Origin: Chitinophaga sp. YR627
GTDB lineage: Bacteria; Bacteroidota; Bacteroidia; Chitinophagales; Chitinophagaceae
Length of the DNA stretch: 64,000 bases
Reading direction: 5' to 3'
NCBI RefSeq assembly: GCF_900114995.1
Contig: NZ_FOUX01000007.1
Location: forward strand, 62,001 to 126,000
Shown: in pieces, positions 18,184 through 25,690 of the stretch
Position numbering within the stretch: the first letter of the stretch is position 1
Layout of the letters: each line of letters begins with the position of its first letter
Notes under the pieces: generated by a model
Database searches by the model: none
What the model saw: the letters and a program-made list of their open reading frames with translations, nothing else
What the model was told of the DNA's origin: nothing
Position numbers and translations under genes: made by a program

Positions 18184-18235
18184 ATATACCTGGAAAAAGT
18201 TAACCCGGGTTAAAATTGTTGCGCATGACCGCCTG

Positions 18236-18243
18236 TAGTTTTG
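18236..18243 (+). promoter_or_regulatory. Candidate -7 element for the lipoprotein hydrolase gene
   Basis: TAGTTTTG matches TAnnTTTG, with a TTG 17 nt upstream. It ends 22 nt before the ATG at 18266, which supports that start over the frame's earlier possible start at 18245. Confidence 0.6.
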
Positions 18244-18265
18244 TTTGCATAAATACAGACGAATC

Positions 18266-19081
18266 ATGAAAAAATCAGTTATTGCTTTAATGCTTGCGTG
18301 CGTAACGCTGTTTTCTTTTGCTGCCTGCTCAGATGATGACGACAATAATCAGCCGGCTGCACCCGCGAAAACCTTTGTGCTTGTTCACGGTTCCTGGCAG
18401 GGCGCTTTTGTATGGCAATCCGTTAAAACCCAGCTGGAACAACACGGACAAAAAGTGGTCGTTGTAGAACTACCTGCTCACGGAGATGATACAACTGCTC
18501 CGCAGAACGTAACGATAGATGCATACAGGGACAAAGTACTCGCGGCGATCAATGCGACAAAGCAAAAAGTAGTCCTTGTCGGGCACAGTATGGGAGGTGC
18601 AGTCATTACGGCTATCGCTGAAAAAATACCTGCACAGATAGAGAAACTGGTGTATATAGGTGCGTTCGTGCCTGCGAATGGTCAGTCTATCCTGGAGTTG
18701 TCCGGCATGGATAAACAATCCGCATTACCGGCTTCACTCACCTTTCCGACACCGGCAACTATTGGGGTGAAACCGGAAAAACTGACCGATGTATTCTGTC
18801 AGGATGGATCGGCTGCTGTAAAGGAACAACTGGTCGCGAAATATCGCGACGAACCAGCTATCCCGTTCACGAATAAAGCCGTTGTGACCGCGGCAAACTT
18901 TGGCTCAGTTGATAAGTATTATATCCATACCAATCAGGATCATACGATCGGTATAGATCTGCAAAATCAGATGGCCGCCGCGGCAGGTATCAAAAAGATA
19001 TATGCGCTCAATACAGGACATAGTCCTTTTCTGTCCAAACCGGACTCAGTAAGTATCGTATTGCTGAAGATCATTGAATAA
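18266..19081 (+). CDS. Exported alpha/beta hydrolase lipoprotein
   Basis: This 271-residue protein has a lipoprotein signal (VIALMLACVTLFSFAAC), a poly-Asp/Asn spacer (DDDDNN), then an alpha/beta hydrolase of the salicylate-esterase/hydroxynitrile-lyase-like group. HGSWQGAFVW forms the oxyanion loop, GHSMGG holds the nucleophile Ser108, and a C-terminal LNTGHSPFLSKPD holds the catalytic His. The acidic spacer after the lipidated cysteine resembles the export signal that sends Bacteroidota lipoproteins to the cell surface; that localisation is inference. Convergent with the AraC gene at 19104. Confidence 0.92.
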   Translation: MKKSVIALMLACVTLFSFAACSDDDDNNQPAAPAKTFVLVHGSWQGAFVWQSVKTQLEQHGQKVVVVELPAHGDDTTAPQNVTIDAYRDKVLAAINATKQKVVLVGHSMGGAVITAIAEKIPAQIEKLVYIGAFVPANGQSILELSGMDKQSALPASLTFPTPATIGVKPEKLTDVFCQDGSAAVKEQLVAKYRDEPAIPFTNKAVVTAANFGSVDKYYIHTNQDHTIGIDLQNQMAAAAGIKKIYALNTGHSPFLSKPDSVSIVLLKIIE

Positions 19082-19090
19082 AAACAAATG

Positions 19091-19131
19091 GGAATGCCTG
19101 TTATCAGGCGGCGCTGATCACCAGGCATTCC
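19091..19131. terminator. Hairpin between convergent genes
   Basis: A GGAATGCCTG / CAGGCATTCC perfect 10-bp stem with a 21-nt loop. The right arm overlaps the last codons of the minus-strand AraC gene. CTTTCT follows on the plus strand and TTTGTTTTT on the minus strand, so it could serve both genes. Confidence 0.6.
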
Positions 19132-19991
19132 TTTCTGAAATCAGAGAAGGTGATACCGGTAGCATTTTTGAAGAATTTACTGAAGTGTGCAATGTCGGAA
19201 AAACCAAGATACCAGGCCACTTCTTTCATGCACTCGTCAGAATAGGCCACTCTTCTCTTTGCCTCTAATATGATACGCTGGCGGATGTGATAACTGGCAG
19301 GATAAGCGGTCGTCTTCTTGATGATCTCATTGAGATAGTTGGGCGTTACGGCCAGGAGTTTCGCATAGTCTGCCACTTTGCGGTGCGTTTTGAAATTAAC
19401 TTCCACCAGTGATTTAAACTTCTCTGTCAGTTCCAGATTACGCGTCTGAATAACGGTTGTCAATGGTCCCTGAAACTGACGGGTAACGTAGATCAGGAAG
19501 ATCTTCAGATAACGGCGCAACATCTCCGTTCTGAACAGATAAACATTATTGCTTTCCTTCAGCATTTTCAGCGCCACCTCCTGCATCTCTCTCGCGATAT
19601 CATTATTGACACGGATACCGGCTGAACGGGAGAAGGCCTGGAACAGTCCTGAGTTATACATCAGGTCAAATTCCTGCTCACCCATGTGGAGGAATGCCTC
19701 GGTAAATGATAATATAAACCCTTCAGTGCTTTCATCTTCTCTCAGCTGATGTAGCTGTCCGGGGGTAATACAGAAGATGCTGTTACTTTCCAGGTTGAAG
19801 ATTTCAAGGTCCAGTACCAGGGTACCGCTTCCTTTTGTGATCCAGATGATTTCAATGTAGTTTTGTTTATGCGGGGTGCTGTTATGCGCAATGATCTCTT
19901 CCCGCATATTTTTAAATGTACGGATCTGGAATGGCAGATTGGCGTCTACGTCTTCGAGCTTTAACAGGGGGCAATATTCTGGATACTTCAT
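19104..19991 (-). CDS. AraC-family regulator, paralogue of the gene at 20970
   Basis: A 295-residue regulator with an N-terminal cupin sensor (residues 30-110, including PGQLHQL) and a C-terminal AraC DNA-binding domain (YAKLLAVTPNYLNEIIKKTT and MKEVAWYLGFSDIAHFSKFFKN). It shares the same domain order and much identical sequence with the regulator encoded at 20970-21893, for example IAHFSKFFKN, RQRVILEAKR/RQRIILEAKR and TPGQLHQ. It faces away from the AhpD-like gene across a 400-nt intergenic region that carries direct repeats. Confidence 0.92.
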   Translation of the reverse strand: MKYPEYCPLLKLEDVDANLPFQIRTFKNMREEIIAHNSTPHKQNYIEIIWITKGSGTLVLDLEIFNLESNSIFCITPGQLHQLREDESTEGFILSFTEAFLHMGEQEFDLMYNSGLFQAFSRSAGIRVNNDIAREMQEVALKMLKESNNVYLFRTEMLRRYLKIFLIYVTRQFQGPLTTVIQTRNLELTEKFKSLVEVNFKTHRKVADYAKLLAVTPNYLNEIIKKTTAYPASYHIRQRIILEAKRRVAYSDECMKEVAWYLGFSDIAHFSKFFKNATGITFSDFRKECLVISAA

Positions 19992-20229
19992 AATGCAGTG
20001 GTTTTATGCCGGAATAATGGCCAATTGTATGCCCGAGTTGTTGTTTGTTGATTTTCAGTTGTTTGTGTATTTGTGTCCTGATATAAAAACACGATATTTC
20101 GTAATATCGCAGCCTTTCACGCGAATTCCTTTATTAGATTTCGTAAAAACGCCATTTCTGCGACCTGTTCTTCATGCCTGATTGTTAATTCCGGCATTTT
20201 CTGCGAAGCAAAAAAAGGTCGCGGCTATT

Positions 20230-20305
20230 CACTAAATAAAGTGGGTAAAAGCAGTGAAATCACTAAATATAGTTAATTATCAAATGGTGATTTTTTATCA
20301 AATGG
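20230..20305. promoter_or_regulatory. Two pairs of direct repeats, possible AraC binding sites
   Basis: CACTAAATA occurs at 20230-20238 and 20261-20269 (31 nt apart, three helical turns) and TTATCAAATGG at 20277-20287 and 20295-20305 (18 nt apart). They lie in the region between the divergent AraC gene (19991) and the AhpD-like gene (20391), about 90 nt before the latter. AraC-family dimers bind direct repeats, so these are candidate sites. The remaining sequence from 19992 to 20229 is AT-rich with nothing distinctive. Confidence 0.5.
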
Positions 20306-20390
20306 CTGTTTTCCAGTTCTTTATCCATATGGTATGTGTTTTGTTTTCTCTATGTCGCTATACCAACGTCACAACAAAACAGTAAGAAGA

Positions 20391-20939
20391 ATGATAGACT
20401 TTAGCGTACCCACAAGAGAACAGATTTATCCTGGAAACGAAGCGGCCTTTGACACATTGCAAAGAAGACTGGGAATGGTGCCGAATTTATATGCCACAAT
20501 CGCCTATTCCGAGAACGGACTGAATAAGTACCTGGCCTTCCAGACGGCAAAAACCTCTCTTTACAACCGGGAAAGGGAAGCGGTCAGCCTGGTGATGGCA
20601 CAGGTGAACGGTTGTCGTTACTGCCAGAGCGTATACACGTCCCTGGGCAGAAAAAATGGTATATCAGAAGAAGAACTGATGGCTGTCAGAACAGGGAGCA
20701 GCAGCCATCCAAGATTAAACGCTTTAGCAGGCCTTGCAAAGGAGATCGCGGAGAATAAGGGACGGGCATCCATCGACGCCCTTGAACGCTTTTTTGAGGC
20801 TGGATATGACAAAGGGAACCTCGTAGACCTCATTTTGCAGATCAGCGATAATATCGCTATGAATTATCTCTGTAATCTCACCCAGATAGAAATAGACTTT
20901 CCGCTGGCCCCCGAGCTGGCGGAAGGGAACAACGCCTGA
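20391..20939 (+). CDS. AhpD-like carboxymuconolactone decarboxylase-family protein
   Basis: This 182-residue protein has the CRYC redox pair in the family setting VNGCRYCQSVYT at about 80-91, preceded by the helix typical of CMD/AhpD proteins and a conserved LGMVPNLY block near the N-terminus (peroxidase-related subgroup). These proteins reduce peroxides through the two cysteines. The ATG at 20391 is chosen because the conserved domain starts within a few residues; earlier codons in frame look noncoding. It is followed 30 nt later by an AraC gene with a paralogue upstream, so it is probably the target of one or both regulators. Confidence 0.88.
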   Translation: MIDFSVPTREQIYPGNEAAFDTLQRRLGMVPNLYATIAYSENGLNKYLAFQTAKTSLYNREREAVSLVMAQVNGCRYCQSVYTSLGRKNGISEEELMAVRTGSSSHPRLNALAGLAKEIAENKGRASIDALERFFEAGYDKGNLVDLILQISDNIAMNYLCNLTQIEIDFPLAPELAEGNNA

Positions 20940-20969
20940 CCAATTTTTAGGAACCATTAACTACACTCT

Positions 20970-21893
20970 ATGACAAAAATTAGTCGAAGTTGCATCGTGC
21001 AACGAAGCCCAGGGAGCAAATCGGAGCAGTCCCCCGTTCCGGAAAACAGGACAAACGTGCCTTTCGAGATCTACAAGCTGGAAGATGCGTCCTGCAACCA
21101 CCACCTGAAAGACGGTGCACCTCACCTGCATAACAGTTTTGAGCTGGTATGGGTACTGGAGGGGAGTGGTGATTATCTTGTAGACAATGAGCAGCATGAA
21201 GTAGGTGCGGATATGGTATATTGTCTGACCCCGGGACAACTACATCAGTTCAAACCCGATACAGCCACCAAAGGGTATGTGATCACCTTCAGTCCTGAAT
21301 TCCTGCTTATGCCGGAAGATAATGCTGCCCTGATCTTTCATGCCAGTTCCTTCCATAAGTTGTCCGGCACGACCATTATTGAGTTGTCCGCTGACATCCG
21401 CGAAGAAATGGAAGACCTGGCCGGCAAGATGCTGAAAGAGTTTGCCAGTTTCCTGTTACTCAGATCAGAGATATTAAGAGGCCTCCTGAATATCTTCATG
21501 ATCTACCTGACCCGTCAATACCGCCCTACAATAGCGCCTGTTGTAAAAGCAGGCAACAAGGCATTGGTCAACCGGTTTTTCTCCATTGTTGAAAAGAAAT
21601 ATATGGAATATAAACTCGTCGCTGAATATGCCGACGAACTGGCGGTGACGCCCAACCATCTGAATGAGATGGTAAAAAAGGTATCCGGGTTCCCTGCCAG
21701 TCATCATATCAGACAGCGGGTCATACTGGAAGCAAAACGCCTGGCAACCTATTCCGGCGCCAGCATGAAAGAAATCGCCTATAGCTTAGGCTTCGATGAT
21801 ATCGCACACTTCAGTAAGTTCTTTAAGAACTTCTCCGGCAGAAGCTTTACAGATTATAAGAGAGAAGCCATGCAGCAGTTTCTCAGCATATAG
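20970..21893 (+). CDS. AraC-family regulator, paralogue of the gene at 19104
   Basis: A 307-residue AraC protein with a cupin sensor (HLHNSFELVWVLEGSGDY, TPGQLHQFKPD) and a C-terminal helix-turn-helix pair (YADELAVTPNHLNEMVKKVSGFPASHHI; MKEIAYSLGFDDIAHFSKFFKN). It lies 30 nt after the AhpD-like gene and probably shares its transcript. Close similarity to the minus-strand regulator at 19104 suggests a local duplication with the AhpD-like gene enclosed. No terminator is evident after it. Confidence 0.92.
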   Translation: MTKISRSCIVQRSPGSKSEQSPVPENRTNVPFEIYKLEDASCNHHLKDGAPHLHNSFELVWVLEGSGDYLVDNEQHEVGADMVYCLTPGQLHQFKPDTATKGYVITFSPEFLLMPEDNAALIFHASSFHKLSGTTIIELSADIREEMEDLAGKMLKEFASFLLLRSEILRGLLNIFMIYLTRQYRPTIAPVVKAGNKALVNRFFSIVEKKYMEYKLVAEYADELAVTPNHLNEMVKKVSGFPASHHIRQRVILEAKRLATYSGASMKEIAYSLGFDDIAHFSKFFKNFSGRSFTDYKREAMQQFLSI

Positions 21894-21903
21894 ACAATCT
21901 GAA

Positions 21904-22138
21904 AATTAAGAATTAAGAATTAAGGATTAAGAATTAAGAATTCAACAATAGCCATCCGCGTAATACACTTGACTGGATGTTCATTCAGGTCTGGCGCATA
22001 TAATAATTAGTAACAATACAGCTATCATCGAAAATTCTTGCAATATGCAATAAATAATACCCACCCAATTATATAGTATATGACATACCAATCGCACTTC
22101 CGGCTAACCAATTCTTAATTCTTAATTCCTAATTCTTT
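21904..22138. repeat. Facing arrays of an AT-rich heptamer (AATTAAG / CTTAATT)
   Basis: Five heptamers of the AATTAAG type (one variant GATTAAG) run from 21904 to 21938, and the reverse-complement form CTTAATT runs from 22110 to 22138, separated by about 170 nt of unique sequence. The arrays could pair as a long imperfect stem. The same words recur at about 16980-16995 and singly at about 7642, so this is a dispersed family in this genome. Confidence 0.7.
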
Positions 22139-22173
22139 ATCTCCCCCGCGGTATGATTTCAAGTCACAACATC

Positions 22174-22181
22174 TAAATTTG
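22174..22181 (+). promoter_or_regulatory. Candidate -7 element of the ZU5-like lipoprotein gene
   Basis: TAAATTTG matches TAnnTTTG and would give a leader of about 60 nt before the ATG at 22251. No good -33 TTG is seen. Confidence 0.5.
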
Positions 22182-22250
22182 TGATAAGTCGCACCTATAT
22201 GTAGCAACACGTAATAACCCTGGAAATTTCCTAACTAAAAACTGATAATT

Positions 22251-23336
22251 ATGAAATCCCTTGTCAGAGCACTCGCTTTGGTGACAACTATTGCCGTTGT
22301 TTCCTGTAACAAACAATCCACTGTAGAAAAACTGAATCCCGAAGGCAGCATTGCCGCTGCTGAAGCACAACCTAACAGAGACGCACAGTTACTGGCACAG
22401 CTTTTTGCCAGTGCAGGTCCTAAAACCCAGTTCTTCACTGTGCAGGGGAAGGAAAAAGTAACCCTTACCACCAGCAATGGTAATAAGTACAACATCCCTG
22501 CCGGCGCCCTGCGCCGAAAAGATGGTACCGCACCTACCGGTCCGATCTCCGTTGCTATCAGAGAGGTATTAAGTCCGAAAGACTTTGTACTGAGCAACAG
22601 ACCTACCGCTGCTTCCGGCGCCTATCTGCTGTCCTATGGAGAGTATTTTGTACGTGCCACAGAAGCGGGCGCTGACCTGGTACTGGCAGCCCCGATCGCT
22701 GTACAGACCGTCGTAAGAACCCAGGTTCGTCCACAGGAAAAAGTACCAATGTGGGACGGCGACACGACGGTGTACTTCACCATCAATGGTTATAACCAGC
22801 TGAACCAGCCTACTTCTGTAACGCAACCTGCTTCACAGGATCCTGGTATCAACTGGACACAGGCGCCTGATTATGCCCTGTTCAACGCCACTACCGGTAC
22901 ACTGGATTTCCAGCTGTCTCAGTTGTTGCAATGGAGAAACTGCGATGTGTTCAGTAGCAGCACCGGACCCAAAACAACCGTACTTGGTTATTTTGATGTG
23001 TACAATAACGACACCCCTAACTCATCTCCTGAGCAGCCAAGTATGCTGTTTTTCAAACCCAGGAACATCAACTCTGTAGTTAAGTTCTTTAACATCATTT
23101 TGAATGCGCCTGCCGGTTTCAAAGGCTTCCTGAGCTATCAGACAATTATACCAGTCGGACAACAGGGTACATTCCTGGCAATAACTGCCCTCAACGGACA
23201 GTTCTATGCACAGTTGCTGGATGTGACCATTGCAGCACCGGCTTCGGGAACGAACTATACACCTGTTAGTTTCAATCTGCAACCTGTCACCGCTTCACAG
23301 CTGGTAACGATGATTGCCGATCTGAATAACAGATAA
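22251..23336 (+). CDS. Lipoprotein with ZU5-like N-terminal region, function unknown
   Basis: This 361-residue lipoprotein has the signal ALALVTTIAVVSCNK with its Cys at about 19. Residues 60-150 follow the ZU5-like pattern of a hydrophobic beta strand, IPAGALRRKDG, GPISVAIREVLSPKDF and a glycine-rich turn YLLSYGEYFVRATEAG, as seen in surface proteins of Bacteroidota. The rest is beta-rich and Thr/Asn/Gln-rich without recognised motifs or a catalytic site. Probably a surface or periplasmic structural protein. Single gene with a terminator. Confidence 0.75.
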   Translation: MKSLVRALALVTTIAVVSCNKQSTVEKLNPEGSIAAAEAQPNRDAQLLAQLFASAGPKTQFFTVQGKEKVTLTTSNGNKYNIPAGALRRKDGTAPTGPISVAIREVLSPKDFVLSNRPTAASGAYLLSYGEYFVRATEAGADLVLAAPIAVQTVVRTQVRPQEKVPMWDGDTTVYFTINGYNQLNQPTSVTQPASQDPGINWTQAPDYALFNATTGTLDFQLSQLLQWRNCDVFSSSTGPKTTVLGYFDVYNNDTPNSSPEQPSMLFFKPRNINSVVKFFNIILNAPAGFKGFLSYQTIIPVGQQGTFLAITALNGQFYAQLLDVTIAAPASGTNYTPVSFNLQPVTASQLVTMIADLNNR

Positions 23337-23345
23337 ACATAAAAA

Positions 23346-23373
23346 AGAGTGTGGCGTGCAAATGCCACACTCT
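23346..23373. terminator. Terminator between convergent genes
   Basis: AGAGTGTGGC / GCCACACTCT form a perfect 10-bp stem with an 8-nt loop. An A-run on the left gives a T-run on the minus strand, so it best serves the serine hydrolase gene at 23399 and may also stop the lipoprotein transcript. Confidence 0.75.
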
Positions 23374-23398
23374 TACACAACACAGACCGGCTGTCCCT

Positions 23399-24931
23399 TT
23401 AACGCTGGCTGAGTAAACGTTGCAGGGCCCTTATACCGTCTGCGTTGTTTGGGTTTAACGCAATGGATTGCTGATACATAAGGATGGCTTCCTGTTTTTT
23501 GCCTGTCGCCGATAGTGCTTCCGCATAGCTGTCGTATGTATTGAAACTTTTCGGGTACAGCAACATATTGATCATAAACGTCTGCACCGCCAGTTGCTGA
23601 TGCGCCGGAAAAGAAGAAAAATATAAGAACTCATACCCCAGCTGGTTCATCTCTTTTTCGCTGAAGTAGTAGTGAGTGGTATCGCTTTTTAAGCTGCTCA
23701 GACAACTCACCGCATTGTCAAATCCATATTGCGTAATAGCCTGCGCAAATAAACGGACCAGCGATTGCCTGACATGTGTGGGAAACGCCTGCTGCTGATT
23801 CATAATATAGAAAGCAGAAGTGATAATATCCCCGAACGGAGCACCAGGTGCATTGTCAAAAGCAATGATCGTCTCGCCCAGGTCTATATTCCGGTAATAA
23901 AAAGTAGCCAGACCAAACTTAAAACCACCATGTCCTACAGCCGTTCCAAACCCCGGTTGTCTGAAGATATCCCATCCCAGTCCGTAACTGCCTTTCCCTT
24001 CTCCCCGCATCGTATCCATATGCTCCCACAGCGTATCACCATTATTTAACACAACAGGTGTAAAAGCTTCTTTCATAGATGCCGCACTGATCAGGCGGCC
24101 ATCAAAGAAGGCCTTGTCAAATAGTTGCAGATCGCCGGTCGTACTGACAATATTGGAGGCGCCAATGGCGGCATCATTATTATAGGCCGTATACTTATAC
24201 CGTTTCACATTGAACACCGCTGTGTAAACGGAGTCATAGAACATGCTATAAACATGCGGTGTCACGATCGCGGTATCTGCTGGGCGGAAGGACGAAGCAT
24301 CACAGCTGGTCCTGTGCATACCTGCCGGCTGGAATATATGTGTGTCCAGGTAGGCAGCGAAGGACTGTCCGCTTAATTGCTCCACCAGCAGGGCCAGCAG
24401 GGAATAGTTGGTATTGGAATACCGGAACTGATCGCCCGGAGAAAAATACAAAGGCATTTTCTCTTTGATCAGGGTAGGTATAATAATATTATTGGTGACG
24501 ATCGTATCCGGATATGCCCTGATAAGTGACTCATAGAGTTCCAGGTCAGGTAGTCCGGATGTATGTGTCAGCAAATGCCGGATGGTGATACCGCTATAAG
24601 GAAACGAAGGGAAATAATGCTGAAAGGTATCATTCAGGTGCAACAATCCTTTCTCTTTTAATTGCAGGATTGCGGTGGATGTAAATACTTTGGAAATGGA
24701 AGCAAGGTTAAACCTGGAGGAATCATTATTGGGTCTGCCGCCCGCAATATCTGCTGCTCCGAAAGAACGCCGGTAAATAGTATTCCCGTTTTGAGCCAGC
24801 AGGATATTACCGTTCATATACCCCTGCTGCGCAACATGATTAAAGTATTGATTGAGTTTCCCCAACTGCCGCTGTGCACTAAGGTGTATACCACAGAGCA
24901 GGAGCAGTGTAAGGAAAGTAACGTGTTTCAT
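23399..24931 (-). CDS. Class C beta-lactamase-like serine hydrolase with C-terminal TPR-like tail
   Basis: This 510-residue protein has a signal peptide (HVTFLTLLLLCGIHLSAQ), then a serine beta-lactamase/penicillin-binding fold: SISK (the SxxK nucleophile motif, about 78-81), YSNTNY (YxN motif, about 165) and HGG (about 335), with HLLTHTSGLPDLE typical of the family. The last 45 residues (EALSATGKKQEAILMYQQSIALNPNNADGIRAL) form one TPR-like repeat. Such proteins are usually esterases or D-amino-peptidases acting on cell wall or small esters; true beta-lactamase activity is less likely. Confidence 0.9.
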   Translation of the reverse strand: MKHVTFLTLLLLCGIHLSAQRQLGKLNQYFNHVAQQGYMNGNILLAQNGNTIYRRSFGAADIAGGRPNNDSSRFNLASISKVFTSTAILQLKEKGLLHLNDTFQHYFPSFPYSGITIRHLLTHTSGLPDLELYESLIRAYPDTIVTNNIIIPTLIKEKMPLYFSPGDQFRYSNTNYSLLALLVEQLSGQSFAAYLDTHIFQPAGMHRTSCDASSFRPADTAIVTPHVYSMFYDSVYTAVFNVKRYKYTAYNNDAAIGASNIVSTTGDLQLFDKAFFDGRLISAASMKEAFTPVVLNNGDTLWEHMDTMRGEGKGSYGLGWDIFRQPGFGTAVGHGGFKFGLATFYYRNIDLGETIIAFDNAPGAPFGDIITSAFYIMNQQQAFPTHVRQSLVRLFAQAITQYGFDNAVSCLSSLKSDTTHYYFSEKEMNQLGYEFLYFSSFPAHQQLAVQTFMINMLLYPKSFNTYDSYAEALSATGKKQEAILMYQQSIALNPNNADGIRALQRLLSQR

Positions 24932-25023
24932 AGTAGTGTGCGATTTGACAGCAATACTAGCGAACAGAAAACGGACTGCCCGCTAAATGTGACGAAACGC
25001 AGGGGATAAGTGACCAAAAGAAA

Positions 25024-25048
25024 CAGCCTCCGTTTTACACGGAGGCTG
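25024..25048 (-). terminator. Intrinsic terminator of the small secreted protein gene
   Basis: CAGCCTCCG / CGGAGGCTG form a perfect 9-bp stem; on the minus strand TTTCTTTTGG follows. It lies 14 nt beyond the stop codon at 25063. Confidence 0.8.
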
Positions 25049-25062
25049 CCTGTATAGTTAGC

Positions 25063-25302
25063 TTATTGGGGTATTGTATCTTTTTTCCAGGTAGTGTCTT
25101 TTTTCATTTTGTGCTTCATCTTCGACTTTTGCCAGGAAGTGTCTCTACCGGGAACAGTATCCTGTTTATACTGATCAAAAGAGGCAATATATGCCTCGTC
25201 TTCTGTTGTACTTGCTGCGAAGGCAGGCGTTGTGTTTACCCCGAAATAAACAAATGCGCCAGATACGATCAGCAGACAACATGTTGCAAAATGCTTTTTC
25301 AT
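25063..25302 (-). CDS. Small exported protein with Lys/Asp/Thr repeats
   Basis: The product has 79 residues starting at the ATG at 25302, which gives a clean signal peptide (HFATCCLLIVSGAFVYFG...AFAA). The mature part is about 50 residues, hydrophilic, with the repeating words DTSWQKSK, MKHKMKK, DTTWKKDT. No family is recognised; comparable short secreted proteins with KxDTxWKKD-type repeats are common in Chitinophagaceae. It has its own terminator. The 390-nt gap upstream (25303-25690) separates it from the divergent fusion gene; I see only AT-rich sequence there and no clear promoter motif. Confidence 0.7.
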   Translation of the reverse strand: MKKHFATCCLLIVSGAFVYFGVNTTPAFAASTTEDEAYIASFDQYKQDTVPGRDTSWQKSKMKHKMKKDTTWKKDTIPQ

Positions 25303-25690
25303 GACTCGTTGTTTTAAAGAGAAATTAATAATAGTATTTATTGCCAAAATCCTGCTTGATTCTGCTGATCTGGAACTGGACTATAGATCATGTTATTATA
25401 TCTCATGAATAATTAAGTATTGAATAAGGCTTACATGTTAATGTGGACTTCCGGATAAAAAGGGTGTAAATAAGTATACAGGCACAGCCGTGGAATCGGA
25501 TAGGTGTCGTAATGTGAGGATTATCAGTTGATTCTGGATTTTAAATCATATATTTGGAATGGGCATAATCATATATAGTACGTTTCGGGAATTCAGTTTT
25601 ATCGTCACAATTTTCACGTTTTACACAACCGTATAATCCAAAAAGCACCGGCATTATCAGTATCCCCAGTAAATTTAAATTAACCTCTAC

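Noticed and set aside
23399..24931. Naming the serine hydrolase a true beta-lactamase
   Set aside because: The SxxK, YxN and HGG motifs are shared with esterases and D-peptidases, and the TPR-like tail is not typical of resistance enzymes.
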